Of a DNA stretch of 64,000 nt, positions 25,732-34,769 are shown piece by piece (position 1 is the first letter of the stretch; every line of letters starts with the position of its first letter). Source of the DNA: an uncultured Eubacteriales bacterium (GTDB lineage Bacteria; Bacillota; Clostridia; Oscillospirales; Acutalibacteraceae); the NCBI GenBank assembly GCA_934476085.1, contig CAKSNE010000001.1, forward strand, positions 146,555-210,554, given 5' to 3'. The position numbers were made by a program, and so were the translations under genes. The notes beneath the pieces were generated by a model. That model worked only from the letters and a program-made list of their open reading frames with translations, did not search any database and had not been told where the DNA came from.

Positions 25732-27522
25732 GTGGATAGATTTATCGGAAAACGAATTGACGGAAGATATGAAGTTAATGAGTTAATTGGCGTTGGCGGT
25801 ATGGCAAGTGTTTATAAAGCTTATGATATTATTGATGACAGAGTTGTTGCCATCAAAATTTTAAAAGAAGAGTTTGTTGCTAATGATGAGTTTAGAAGAA
25901 GATTCAAAAATGAATCAAAGGCTATTGCTGTTTTATCTCATCCAAACATTGTAAAAGTTTTTGATGTTAGTTTCGGTGATGTTTTGCAGTATATTGTAAT
26001 GGAGTATTGCGATGGCATTACTTTAAAAGAGTATATTAAGCAAAAAGGCGTTATTGATTGGGAAGAGGCTGCTTTTTTCACTACTCAAATTTTAAAAGCA
26101 CTTCAACATGCTCATGAGCGTGGAATAATTCACCGCGATATTAAACCGCAAAATATCATTTTAATGCATGACGGTTCAATTAAAGTTGCAGATTTCGGTA
26201 TTGCAAGATTTTCAAGAAGTGAGCAAAAAACCATAACTGATAAAGCTATCGGTTCTGTTCACTACATCAGTCCTGAACAGGCACGTGGCGATGATACCGA
26301 TGGAAAATCCGATATTTATTCTGTTGGCGTTATGCTTTATGAAATGACAACAGGTAAATTACCGTTTCAGGCTGATTCGGCAGTTTCGGTTGCTATTATG
26401 CAGCTTCAAAATGAACCTGTAAAACCTACTGAAATTAATAAACTTATTCCTAAAGGTTTAGAGCAAATTATTCTTATGGCTATGCAAAAAGAGCCTTCAC
26501 AGCGTTATCCGACTGCGTTTGATATGCTGAGAGATATTGAAGAATTACGTCGTGATCCTTATATACAATTTGATCATGCTTACCATACAGCATCAAAGGT
26601 GGTTTCTGTTGCCGATGATTATGATTTTGCTCCGTCAAACCGTGATTATGGCAATGACGGTTATCAAAAAGAGAAAAAATCTAAAGCAATTCCTATTTTA
26701 TCAGCAGTAGCCGGTGTTTTTGTTCTTGCTATTATCGGTGTTGCTTTGTGGTTTTTCCTAGGAGATTCCGGTGATACAATTAAATGTCCTAACTTTGTCG
26801 GTATGACTATTGATGAAGTTCAAAATGATGATAAATATAAGAATTTTGATTTTGAAATTGAGAAAAATAACAATTCCGAATACAAAGCAGGCGAAATTTA
26901 TAAACAGTTGCCTGAAGCTGATACAAATATTAAATCTAAATCGAAGATTACCTTGTATGTAAGCACAGGCGGCGAAAAAATTAAAGTTCCTGATGTTGTT
27001 AAACTTGAATATTCCGAAGCAAAAGAAGCGTTAGAGGAATACGGTTTTGTAGTTAAAAAGGTTACCAGAAATGATGATGAAATCGCTAAAGATTGCGTAA
27101 TCAGTTCTACACCTGCAGCCGGCGAAGTAGCTAATTCCGGCGATGACATTACCCTTTATGTTTCACTTGGACCTGAACAAATAGACGTTACTGTTCCTAG
27201 CGTTATCGGAATGTATGAAGATAATGCTAAGCAAACTATTATTGACAACGGTCTTAAAATCGGTGATAAAGTTTATGTTTATGATGATACCGCTTATGGT
27301 GTTGTTGTTTCACAGTATCCAAGAGCAAACAGTACTGCTGTTTTAGATGATGTTGTAACTATTTATATCAGTAAAGGACCTGCTCCTGAAACAACCATTG
27401 TACAAACAACAAAGGCTACTAAATCAACTGTTGAACAAAGCAAAACTAATGCTGCAGAGACAACTGTTGAACAAACAACAAAAGCCACTAAAACAAAAAA
27501 GACTAAAAAAGCGGTAAATTAA
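25732..27522 (+). CDS. prkC: PASTA-domain serine/threonine protein kinase (PrkC/PknB)
   Basis: A membrane kinase that senses cell-wall fragments; family members regulate growth, wall metabolism and germination. The 596-residue protein has a kinase domain (about 10-270) with GVGGMASVYKAYD, the catalytic loop HRDIKPQNI and DFG, a membrane segment near 322-347, and three extracellular PASTA repeats (about 355-555). A Thr-rich, Lys-containing tail ends it. The start is GTG after GGGAGGA. Its stop overlaps rsgA by one base. Confidence 0.95.
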   Translation: MDRFIGKRIDGRYEVNELIGVGGMASVYKAYDIIDDRVVAIKILKEEFVANDEFRRRFKNESKAIAVLSHPNIVKVFDVSFGDVLQYIVMEYCDGITLKEYIKQKGVIDWEEAAFFTTQILKALQHAHERGIIHRDIKPQNIILMHDGSIKVADFGIARFSRSEQKTITDKAIGSVHYISPEQARGDDTDGKSDIYSVGVMLYEMTTGKLPFQADSAVSVAIMQLQNEPVKPTEINKLIPKGLEQIILMAMQKEPSQRYPTAFDMLRDIEELRRDPYIQFDHAYHTASKVVSVADDYDFAPSNRDYGNDGYQKEKKSKAIPILSAVAGVFVLAIIGVALWFFLGDSGDTIKCPNFVGMTIDEVQNDDKYKNFDFEIEKNNNSEYKAGEIYKQLPEADTNIKSKSKITLYVSTGGEKIKVPDVVKLEYSEAKEALEEYGFVVKKVTRNDDEIAKDCVISSTPAAGEVANSGDDITLYVSLGPEQIDVTVPSVIGMYEDNAKQTIIDNGLKIGDKVYVYDDTAYGVVVSQYPRANSTAVLDDVVTIYISKGPAPETTIVQTTKATKSTVEQSKTNAAETTVEQTTKATKTKKTKKAVN

Positions 27523-28397
27523 TGACTAAAGGTATTATTATTAAAGCGTTATCGGGATTTTATTATGTAAAAACCGATAATGGACTTATTGAGTGTAAGG
27601 CTAGGGGAGCTTTTAGAAATAAAAACAATTCCCCTTTAGTCGGTGATAATGTTAATATTAGTATATTAGAAAACAACCGAGGCGTTATTGATGAAATAAT
27701 GCCTCGGTTAAATTGCTTGATACGACCGCCTGTTGCAAATATAGACAGGCTTTTTATTGTTGTTTCAACTATTAGCCCTTTACCTAATACTTTTGTTATT
27801 GATAAAATGATTGTATCGGCTGAAGATAAGGGAATAGAGCCGATTATCGTTATTAATAAAAGCGATTTATCCAGTGCCGATGAAATAGCTGAAATTTATA
27901 AAAAAAGCGGTTTTAAGGTTTTTGTTGTAAGTGCAACAAATAATGAAGGCGTTGAACAGTTATATCCTTTATTTAAAGATAAGCTATCTGTTTTTTGCGG
28001 AAATTCGGGCGTAGGTAAATCAAGTCTTTTAAATGCTATTGATAGTCGTTTTGATATTTCAACCGCCGATATTAGCGAAAAACTCGGTCGTGGCAGACAT
28101 ACAACAAGACATATTGAGCTTTACGAGTCGCATGGCGGATATATTGCCGATACACCGGGTTTTTCAAGTATTGATATGGAGAAAACAGCGGTTATTAAAA
28201 AAGAGAATTTACAGTTTTGTTTTAGAGAGTTTAAAGATTATATAGGCGAGTGTAAATTTACTTCTTGTTCTCATACAAAAGAAAAAGGTTGTGCTATTTT
28301 AGCTGCGGTAGAAGAAGGGAAAATTCCGCTATCAAGAATTGAAAGCTACCGAAAACTTTATGAAGAATCTTCAAAATATAAGGATTGGGAATTATAA
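27522..28397 (+). CDS. rsgA: Small-ribosomal-subunit GTPase RsgA
   Basis: A circularly permuted GTPase acting late in 30S assembly. The 291-residue protein has an N-terminal OB fold, then the permuted order: NKSD, GNSGVGKSS, DTPGF, and a C-terminal zinc motif CKFTSCSHTKEKGC. The ATG overlaps the kinase stop (TAATG) and its own stop overlaps the next ATG in the same way. In Bacillus the homologue is a kinase substrate. Confidence 0.95.
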   Translation: MTKGIIIKALSGFYYVKTDNGLIECKARGAFRNKNNSPLVGDNVNISILENNRGVIDEIMPRLNCLIRPPVANIDRLFIVVSTISPLPNTFVIDKMIVSAEDKGIEPIIVINKSDLSSADEIAEIYKKSGFKVFVVSATNNEGVEQLYPLFKDKLSVFCGNSGVGKSSLLNAIDSRFDISTADISEKLGRGRHTTRHIELYESHGGYIADTPGFSSIDMEKTAVIKKENLQFCFREFKDYIGECKFTSCSHTKEKGCAILAAVEEGKIPLSRIESYRKLYEESSKYKDWEL

Positions 28398-29011
28398 TGG
28401 GCAGATGTGTTATTGTAGGCAGTGCCGATATTATTAATCTTGATAAAGTAAAATCATATATTAAAGACGACGATTTTATTGTTTTTTGTGACGGTGGGTT
28501 GCGTCATAAAGAAGAATTGGGATTGAAAGCCGATTATATTGTTGGCGATTTTGATAGTTATGAAAAACCCGAAAAAGCTGAAAATATTTTGATTTTGCCT
28601 ACTGTTAAAGATGATACCGATACAGTTGCGGCGGTAAAATTAATGCTTGAAAAAGGATTTAAAGATTTCCTTATTATCGGTGCGATTGGGCAAAGACTTG
28701 ACCATTCATTAGGCAATGTTTCGATTTTAATTTATTTAAAGGAAAACGCCGCTAACGGCGTTATAGTTGATGATTATAGCGAGATGAAGCTAATTACAGG
28801 CGAAGAGATAATTTTAAAAGACAGCTTTAGTTATTTTTCTATAATTTCGCTTGATAAATGTTTAAAAGGCGTTTATATAAGCGGTGCTAAATATCCGCTT
28901 GAAAACGCAGTAATAGAAAACAGCTACCAATATGGTATCAGCAACGAGCCTACAAATGATACTAAAATCAGAATAAATGAAGGCAATGCACTTTTAATAA
29001 AAGTTTTTTAA
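28397..29011 (+). CDS. Thiamine diphosphokinase
   Basis: Converts thiamine to thiamine pyrophosphate using ATP. The 204-residue protein has the family motifs FVICDGG-like (FIVFCDGG), GDFDS, KDDTDT and GAIGQRLDHSLGN. ATG 28397 overlaps the rsgA stop; the longer frame from TTG 28385 is unlikely. In Bacillus, rpe lies between rsgA and this gene (thiN); it is absent here. Confidence 0.93.
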   Translation: MGRCVIVGSADIINLDKVKSYIKDDDFIVFCDGGLRHKEELGLKADYIVGDFDSYEKPEKAENILILPTVKDDTDTVAAVKLMLEKGFKDFLIIGAIGQRLDHSLGNVSILIYLKENAANGVIVDDYSEMKLITGEEIILKDSFSYFSIISLDKCLKGVYISGAKYPLENAVIENSYQYGISNEPTNDTKIRINEGNALLIKVF

Positions 29012-29089
29012 TCACACATTTTAATAAAAATAATATAATAATAGCAGGTGAACACCTAATTTTTGATAAACGAGGTGTATTTAAGATTT

Positions 29090-29251
29090 ATGCGTGGAAA
29101 ATGCCGACCACCGAGAAAGCGTAAACATCGTGCCTGCTACATATTTTGCTTTACCGCAGGTATTATCCTTGCTACATTCTTTCCTTACAAAGCAATTATG
29201 CTGGTGCTTAGCATAATCTTAATACTTCTCGGTATTTGTTACTGTAAGTGA
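29090..29251 (+). CDS. Small membrane protein between thiamine kinase and spoVM
   Basis: The 53-residue product has a basic, Cys-containing N-terminus (MRGKCRPPRKRKHRACYIFC), two short hydrophobic segments (about 17-30 and 34-51) and ends CYCK. The start is uncertain: ATG 29090 follows GAGGTG at 12 nt; an in-frame TTG at 29063 would add nine residues. Not recognised as a named family. Its place next to spoVM and the basic N-terminus make a membrane or sporulation role possible, but this is inference. Confidence 0.55.
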   Translation: MRGKCRPPRKRKHRACYIFCFTAGIILATFFPYKAIMLVLSIILILLGICYCK

Positions 29252-29270
29252 TTTGAAGGGAGAGCTTTTT

Positions 29271-29357
29271 ATGAAAGTTGTAGTTGTTAAAAGCCCTAAA
29301 GCGCTAAAAGGTATTTTAAGAATGATTTTTAAAATAAAAAAAGAAGAATTAAAATAA
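29271..29357 (+). CDS. spoVM: Stage V sporulation protein SpoVM
   Basis: SpoVM is a tiny amphipathic helix that recognises the convex outer forespore membrane and recruits SpoIVA for coat assembly. The 28-residue product reads MKVVVVKSPKALKG then ILRMIFKIKK and matches the B. subtilis pattern: MKFYTIK-like start, then LPKFLGGIVR-like middle and basic end. The Pro at residue 9 of the helix is retained. It follows GAAGGGAG at good spacing and lies after thiamine kinase, the conserved position in Bacillus. Its size hides it from ordinary gene finding. Confidence 0.85.
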   Translation: MKVVVVKSPKALKGILRMIFKIKKEELK

Positions 29358-29360
29358 TAA

Positions 29361-29402
29361 AACCCCGATTTGAAATTGCTTTCAAGTCGGGGAAATTTTT
29401 TT
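29361..29402. terminator. Bidirectional terminator after spoVM
   Basis: CCCCGATTTGAAA (29363-29375), loop TTGC, TTTCAAGTCGGGG (29380-29392), flanked by A runs and T runs. It can serve both the spoVM operon and the convergent transporter gene. Confidence 0.88.
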
Positions 29403-29404
29403 GT

Positions 29405-30331
29405 TTATTTTAAGAAAATTAATGAAACAAATGTTAAAACAATACCGATTGTAGATTTTACAGTAGGCTTTTCTTTAAACATAATCGAAGCCATTATACT
29501 TGCTAAAACAAGGCTTCCGCCTGTGTTTATTGAGAAAAGCTGAGTAGATGTTAAAAGTCTGCCGGCAAGAGACTTGAAGTAGGTGTTTACAAACAAGAAA
29601 ATTGCCATTATAACTAGATAAACAATGATTTTTTTATCAATCTTTATTTGAGCTTTATGAGTTGTTTTTGATGAGAAAAATGTATATCCCAAAAGTAAAA
29701 CAAACGAAAAAATATACATATAAAAGTTAAAAGCGGTATCATCAACATGAGCACTTTCCAGTGAAAATGTTGTGTTTAAAATGTTGCCTAATTTTTCTGT
29801 ACTTCCTACCAAAAAATCGCATAAACCGTTAGCAACACCGCAAACAAGTAATAAAAGAAAATCTTTTAAAGTAAATCTACCGTTTAAACTCTTGTTGTAG
29901 CCCAGCATAAGCCAAATTGCAACAAGTAAAATAACAATGCCGATAATTTCTCTAAGAGTTATTGTTTGACCAAAGAATATAGCCGATAAGAAAATCGGAA
30001 CAATTACGCCTAGATTTAAAAATACACTTACAAGCATATAAGCACTGCCTCGAACCGACATTAACCAACTTATAATAAAAATACAAGTAAAAACAGATGC
30101 AAATGATGATATTATCAGCGTTACGGTAGTAACTGAAGTGATGTGATTTAAATTGCCTTGAAAACAAATTACAATAAGGCTGACTATTGTACAAAAAATC
30201 ATTCTGATACAGTTTAGTTTTGCCGAGTCAGTTACCGAATGAGCATAAGTACCAAGGTTTTTTCCGCAAAAGCCTTTTATAGTGCCGCCGAAAACTGAAA
30301 TTGTAATAAATAAAAGTCCTAATAAATTCAT
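29405..30331 (-). CDS. DMT-superfamily (EamA-like) transporter
   Basis: The 308-residue protein has about ten hydrophobic segments arranged as two repeats of five, as in drug/metabolite transporters. The last two (TQLFSINTGGSLVLASIMAS and the final segment after FKEKPTVKSTIGIVL) resemble the end of an EamA repeat. ATG 30331 follows AGGGGA. The substrate is unknown. It is transcribed divergently from the DUF4430 lipoprotein gene. Confidence 0.85.
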   Translation of the reverse strand: MNLLGLLFITISVFGGTIKGFCGKNLGTYAHSVTDSAKLNCIRMIFCTIVSLIVICFQGNLNHITSVTTVTLIISSFASVFTCIFIISWLMSVRGSAYMLVSVFLNLGVIVPIFLSAIFFGQTITLREIIGIVILLVAIWLMLGYNKSLNGRFTLKDFLLLLVCGVANGLCDFLVGSTEKLGNILNTTFSLESAHVDDTAFNFYMYIFSFVLLLGYTFFSSKTTHKAQIKIDKKIIVYLVIMAIFLFVNTYFKSLAGRLLTSTQLFSINTGGSLVLASIMASIMFKEKPTVKSTIGIVLTFVSLIFLK

Positions 30332-30377
30332 AATTAAAAATCCCCTAAATTTAAACGCATTTTATCGCATAAAATTA

Positions 30378-30406
30378 ATTATACCATATAAAACTATATT
30401 TGACAA
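30378..30406 (-). promoter_or_regulatory. Promoter of the DMT transporter gene
   Basis: On the minus strand, -35 TTGTCA (30406-30401), 17 bp, perfect -10 TATAAT (30383-30378). Confidence 0.75.
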
Positions 30407-30416
30407 CTAATGTTGT

Positions 30417-30445
30417 TTGAATTATTTTATTTTTTATGCTAGAAT
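30417..30445 (+). promoter_or_regulatory. Promoter of the DUF4430 lipoprotein gene
   Basis: -35 TTGAAT (30417-30422), 17 bp, -10 TAGAAT (30440-30445). It is back to back with the DMT promoter, with about 10 bp between the two. Confidence 0.65.
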
Positions 30446-30475
30446 GAATTAAAATAAAAATGGAGAGTGAAAAAT

Positions 30476-31012
30476 ATGAAAAAAAGTTTATCTGTGATAT
30501 TTTTAAGTTTGTTTGCATTATGCTTGTTTTCTTCTTGTTCGGTTGAGTCGGTAGAAAAGCATTATTCAACAACAACTAATAAAGCGTCTTATGGTACGGC
30601 TGCTTTAACAATTAATTGTTCAGATGTTCTTGAAAATCTCGATAAGTTAGATAAAAGTGTTAAAGACAGCAATGTTATTCCAAAAGACGGCTATATTTTA
30701 AAAGAAAAAACTTTTGATATTCAAAAAGATGATACCGCTTATTCTTTCTTTTTAAGAGCAGCTAAAGCTGAAAAAATAGCAATAGATTATCTGACACCGG
30801 AAGAAAGCAGTTATGGTTCGGCTTATATAAAAGGTATCGGTAATTTATATGAAAAAAACTGCGGTGATACTTCGGGCTGGTTGTTTTTAGTAAACGGAAA
30901 TGTAGCCGATAAGGCTTGTTCCGATTATAAATTACAGAAAGATGATAAAATAGAGTTTCTTTATATTTGCGATATGAATGCTTATTTTGCAACCCAAACA
31001 ACAAAAAAATAA
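30476..31012 (+). CDS. DUF4430-domain lipoprotein
   Basis: The 178-residue product has a lipoprotein signal with lipobox ending FSSC near residue 22. The C-terminal half matches DUF4430, the beta-domain found in transcobalamin-like and surface-adhesion proteins: KGIGNLYEKNCGDTSGWLF, then VNGNVADKACSDY and the final YICDMNAYF. A two-Cys pattern is visible. Function in bacteria is undefined; ligand binding at the cell surface is plausible. ATG 30476 follows GGAGA at suitable distance; an in-frame GTG at 30467 overlaps that site. Confidence 0.82.
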   Translation: MKKSLSVIFLSLFALCLFSSCSVESVEKHYSTTTNKASYGTAALTINCSDVLENLDKLDKSVKDSNVIPKDGYILKEKTFDIQKDDTAYSFFLRAAKAEKIAIDYLTPEESSYGSAYIKGIGNLYEKNCGDTSGWLFLVNGNVADKACSDYKLQKDDKIEFLYICDMNAYFATQTTKK

Positions 31013-31121
31013 AAAAGACGCTCTTTTTTAAAAAGTACATTATAAAATTTCAACAAAGCAGAATAGCTTTAAAAAAGGAAAAAATATCAGAATATATAAA
31101 TCTATGAAATATTAACAAAAA

Positions 31122-31157
31122 CAAAACTGACTTCGTTTTTAAAACGAAGTCAGTTTA
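31122..31157. terminator. Bidirectional terminator between convergent genes
   Basis: AAACTGACTTCGTTTT (about 31124-31139) pairs with AAAACGAAGTCAGTTT (31141-31156), then ATCTTTT. Serves the DUF4430 gene and the convergent SGNH hydrolase gene. Confidence 0.8.
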
Positions 31158-31173
31158 TCTTTTAAATTATATT

Positions 31174-32316
31174 TTATTTTAAAAAATTTAAAAACTCTTC
31201 TGCCATTCTTTTAGCACCATAAACTGATGGGTGTAAATGATCGCCGTAATCATAAATCGGCAACATTCTGTCAATATCTTCACTATCTCGAATGGCTTTG
31301 TCAATATCAATAAATCCGTCAATTTCATCTGTAGTACGAATCCAGTCATTAACCTTGTGGCGAATTTCATTTCTAGGCTCGTCATAAGTTCGCCAGCCTT
31401 TAATAGGTGCAATAGTGGCAAAGTATATTTTTTTGCCATCTTTTTTTGCTTGCTCAATGTAAAATTTGCGGTAGCCGTCAATCAATTGCTCCGCAGTTGG
31501 CATATTACTCATTGGTCTTAGCGGATTTATGCCGTCAGGGTGAATTAAATCATTAATTCCGTGTAAAACAACTATTTTATCACATCCGTCAACTGCAGTT
31601 TCAGGCTTAAATCGAGTTTCGCCTTTAAGCCCATAAGAAGCATATTGTGCAGTATCATATTGACCTAAAACTCTTGTTCCGCAAACTCCACGGCGAATAA
31701 CTGAACGATTGCAAATGCCGTTTTCTTTTAGTCCGTCAATAATAAAATCAGGATAATCCCAAGCGGTAATCGAATCGCCGAAAATTACAAGTGCATTTGC
31801 GTTTTCATTTGTTTTTACATCAACTGTGTTTACAAAATGACAAAAGTTTGTTGTCATTCGTTTTTCAAAAGGTAACTCCTCGTTATCAATAAAATCGCCA
31901 AAGGCGTAATATTGATGAGTTAACGGGCCTTTAACAAAAAGTCCGTTTGTCATATTAGTAAAATCGCCTAAATAAAAACTAACAAAATATCCGCAGTCTT
32001 CTTCTACATTAAATTCAATTTCATCACTGACTACTTCTTCACCTTTTTTAACAGTAACAGATGTTTCGTTCTTAAAGGTTAAGTTTTTAATAGTATCAGT
32101 GTCAATTCTTTTATCATCAATTGCTTTTGCAATGTTAGCTTTTGTAATTGTTATATCTTCAATACCGCAAAAGTTTGAAAAATGCACTCTGAAAGCAGAG
32201 CCTTTTAATGTTGATTTAAAATAGTATCTTAAAGTTACATCTTTTGCATATCGCTCAAGCGAGTTATCAGCAATTGACGGAGAATTGCCGTAAACCGCTA
32301 CCCATTTTTTATCCAT
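31174..32316 (-). CDS. SGNH/GDSL-type hydrolase with N-terminal beta-sandwich
   Basis: An esterase-type enzyme, probably cytoplasmic because no signal peptide is seen. In the 380-residue protein the first 170 residues look like a beta-sandwich; the rest is the SGNH core: block I FGDSITAWDY with nucleophile Ser, block III GINDL, and block V with DHLHPSVYG giving Asp and His. Related proteins deacetylate sugars or polysaccharides, but the substrate cannot be read. Divergent from the tex gene. Confidence 0.87.
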   Translation of the reverse strand: MDKKWVAVYGNSPSIADNSLERYAKDVTLRYYFKSTLKGSAFRVHFSNFCGIEDITITKANIAKAIDDKRIDTDTIKNLTFKNETSVTVKKGEEVVSDEIEFNVEEDCGYFVSFYLGDFTNMTNGLFVKGPLTHQYYAFGDFIDNEELPFEKRMTTNFCHFVNTVDVKTNENANALVIFGDSITAWDYPDFIIDGLKENGICNRSVIRRGVCGTRVLGQYDTAQYASYGLKGETRFKPETAVDGCDKIVVLHGINDLIHPDGINPLRPMSNMPTAEQLIDGYRKFYIEQAKKDGKKIYFATIAPIKGWRTYDEPRNEIRHKVNDWIRTTDEIDGFIDIDKAIRDSEDIDRMLPIYDYGDHLHPSVYGAKRMAEEFLNFLK

Positions 32317-32350
32317 ATTATTATCATTCCCTTTTTCACACGCTTTTTTT

Positions 32351-32379
32351 ATAATATCATAAATATATTTTAATGTAAA
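32351..32379 (-). promoter_or_regulatory. Promoter of the SGNH hydrolase gene
   Basis: On the minus strand, -35 TTTACA (32379-32374), 17 bp, -10 TATTAT (32356-32351). Confidence 0.55.
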
Positions 32380-32387
32380 TAAAATAT

Positions 32388-32416
32388 TTGACTTTTTATA
32401 AGTAAAGTTATAAAAT
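32388..32416 (+). promoter_or_regulatory. Promoter of the tex gene
   Basis: -35 TTGACT (32388-32393), 17 bp, -10 TAAAAT (32411-32416). It starts 9 bp from the divergent promoter. Confidence 0.7.
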
Positions 32417-32444
32417 ATATGTATATTGTAATATGGAGAGAAAT

Positions 32445-34586
32445 ATGGATATTATAAAGGTTTTAAAAGAAGAATTTAAATTAAAGGATTTTCAGGTTGA
32501 AAATACTGTGCAATTGATTGATGGGGGGAATACTATTCCTTTTATTGCCCGTTATCGTAAAGAAAAAACAGGATCATTAGATGACCAGACTATCAGGGAA
32601 TTAAATGATAGACTGGTTTATTTGCGTAATATGGACGAGCAAAGAGAAAAAATCATTGCTACAATTGATGAACAAGGTGCATTAACCGATGAACTCAAAA
32701 CTGCTATTGAAAATGCAGCAACTCTTACAGAACTTGAGGACATTTATCGCCCTTACAGACCAAAAAGAAAAACAAGAGCTTCTGTTGCAAAAGAAAAGGG
32801 TTTAAAACCACTTGCAGATTTTATTTATAATGCTGATTGCAATGAGCAGAAGGTAAATGAAAAAGCAAGTGAATTTATAAATGAAGAAAAAGGCGTTAAT
32901 AGCATTGAAGACGCATTACAAGGTGCATCGGATATTATTGCCGAAAATATTTCAGATGACGCTGATATTAGAAAAAGACTTCGTGTTGTAATGAATCATA
33001 ATGCAGTTATTGCTTCAAAAGGCATAAAAGACGATTTAGGCGTTTATGAGATTTACGGCGAATTTTCTGAAAGCGTTAAAAATATTCCGGGACATAGAAT
33101 TTTAGCTATTAATCGTGGCGAAAAAGAAGGCTTTTTAAAGGTTAATGTTGAAATTGACCGAGATACAGCTTTAAACATTGTAAAATCTAATCATGTTAAA
33201 AATAATTCTTTTGCAGGCAAATTTGTTGCTGTTGCTGCTGAAGATGCTTATGATCGTTTGATTTTGCCATCGGTTTCAAGAGAGATTAGAAATGAATTAA
33301 CAGAAAAAGCGTCTGACTCGGCTATTAAGGTGTTTTCGCTCAATCTTCGTCAGTTGCTTATGCAACCGCCTGTTAAAAATAAAGTTACTATCGGACTTGA
33401 CCCGGGATACAGAACAGGCTGTAAAGTTGCTGTTGTAGACGGAACAGGTAAAGTTCTTGATACAGGCGTTATTTATCCGGCTCCACCACATTCAAAGGTT
33501 GAACAGGCTAAAAAAATTATTAAAGATTTTGTTAAAAAATATAATGTTGATTGCTTTGCAATAGGAAACGGTACCGCATCTCACGAAACAGAAGAGTTTG
33601 CCGCAAATGTTATAAAAGAACTTGATTGCGGTGTTTCTTATATGGTAGTCTCAGAAGCAGGTGCGTCGGTTTACTCCGCTTCAAAACTTGCGGCAAAAGA
33701 GTTTCCCGAATATGATGTTTCGTTGCGTTCGGCGGTTTCTATTGCAAGAAGATTGCAAGACCCACTAGCAGAGCTTGTTAAAATCGATCCTAAAGCAATC
33801 GGTGTCGGTCAGTATCAACATGATATGCCACAGGCTCATCTCAGTTCAGCACTTGATGGTGTTGTTGAGAGCTGTGTAAACGAAGTCGGTGTTGACCTTA
33901 ACACTGCGTCTGCACCGTTGTTATCAAAAATTGCGGGCATTAACGCAACTGTTGCCAATAACATTGTAACTTACAGAGAAGAAAACGGTGCGTATAAATC
34001 AAGAGCCGCACTTAAAAAAGTGCCGAAACTCGGTCCTAAAGCCTTTGAGCAATGTGCAGGATTTTTGCGTGTTGACGGCAAAGATGTGCTTGATAATACT
34101 GCAGTTCACCCTGAAAGTTATAAGGCTGCAAGCGAATTGTTAGAAATTTGCGGTTATACTAAAGATGATGTTAAAAACGGAAAAATTATTGATTTATCCG
34201 ATAAATTAGAGAGCATTGGCGTATCTTCGGTTGCTGAAAAATTAAATGTTGGTGTACCAACACTTAAAGATATTGCAAAAGAACTTGCAAAACCCGGTCG
34301 TGACCCACGAGATGACCTTCCAAAACCTAATTTTAGAACCGATGTTATTTCTATGGAAAGTTTAAAAGAGGGTATGGAACTTAAAGGAACTGTTAGAAAT
34401 ATTATTGATTTTGGTGCGTTTGTTGATATTGGCGTGCATCAAGACGGACTTGTTCATATTTCTCAAATTTGCGATAAATATATTAAACACCCAAGCGAAG
34501 TTTTAAAAGTCGGCGATATTGTAAATGTTAAAATTTTATCCGTTGATATTGCTAAAAAACGAATTTCGCTTACAATGAAATTTTAG
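32445..34586 (+). CDS. tex: Tex-like RNA-binding transcription accessory protein
   Basis: Tex proteins bind nucleic acid and affect transcription; their mechanism is unclear. The 713-residue product has the N-terminal Tex helices (IPFIARYRKEKTGSLDD), a YqgF-like fold (GLDPGYRTGCKVAVVDGTGK), tandem helix-hairpin-helix motifs and a C-terminal S1 domain (about 640-713; GTVRNIIDFGAFVDIGVHQ). ATG 32445 is preceded by GGAGAG. The upstream ATG at 32433 would put that site inside the coding region. Confidence 0.93.
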   Translation: MDIIKVLKEEFKLKDFQVENTVQLIDGGNTIPFIARYRKEKTGSLDDQTIRELNDRLVYLRNMDEQREKIIATIDEQGALTDELKTAIENAATLTELEDIYRPYRPKRKTRASVAKEKGLKPLADFIYNADCNEQKVNEKASEFINEEKGVNSIEDALQGASDIIAENISDDADIRKRLRVVMNHNAVIASKGIKDDLGVYEIYGEFSESVKNIPGHRILAINRGEKEGFLKVNVEIDRDTALNIVKSNHVKNNSFAGKFVAVAAEDAYDRLILPSVSREIRNELTEKASDSAIKVFSLNLRQLLMQPPVKNKVTIGLDPGYRTGCKVAVVDGTGKVLDTGVIYPAPPHSKVEQAKKIIKDFVKKYNVDCFAIGNGTASHETEEFAANVIKELDCGVSYMVVSEAGASVYSASKLAAKEFPEYDVSLRSAVSIARRLQDPLAELVKIDPKAIGVGQYQHDMPQAHLSSALDGVVESCVNEVGVDLNTASAPLLSKIAGINATVANNIVTYREENGAYKSRAALKKVPKLGPKAFEQCAGFLRVDGKDVLDNTAVHPESYKAASELLEICGYTKDDVKNGKIIDLSDKLESIGVSSVAEKLNVGVPTLKDIAKELAKPGRDPRDDLPKPNFRTDVISMESLKEGMELKGTVRNIIDFGAFVDIGVHQDGLVHISQICDKYIKHPSEVLKVGDIVNVKILSVDIAKKRISLTMKF

Positions 34587-34595
34587 GTGAGTAAT

Positions 34596-34766
34596 ATGGA
34601 TTGCGAAAATTGTGCGTACTATGCTTATGACGAAGAATTTGAAGAGTATTTTTGTGAAGCGGTTTTAGATGAAGATGAAGTTTATCGTTTAAATCAAAAC
34701 GGCTATAAAAAATGTCCTTATTTTCGTGATGGCGATGAGTACAAAATTGTTAGAAAGCAGAATTAA
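34596..34766 (+). CDS. Small Cys-containing protein (DUF6472-like)
   Basis: A 56-residue acidic protein too short for most gene callers: MDCENCAYYAYDEEFEEYFC, then LDEDEVYRL and the end YKIVRKQN. Four Cys (3, 6, 20, 40) could form one metal site. It follows TTTTAGGTGAG and starts 9 nt after tex and ends 3 nt before the next gene, so it is surely translated from the same mRNA. The pattern NCETC/YDEEYE...CPYY...DEYKIVRKQ is one I recall as DUF6472 of Clostridia; function is unknown. Confidence 0.8.
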   Translation: MDCENCAYYAYDEEFEEYFCEAVLDEDEVYRLNQNGYKKCPYFRDGDEYKIVRKQN

Positions 34767-34769
34767 TAA

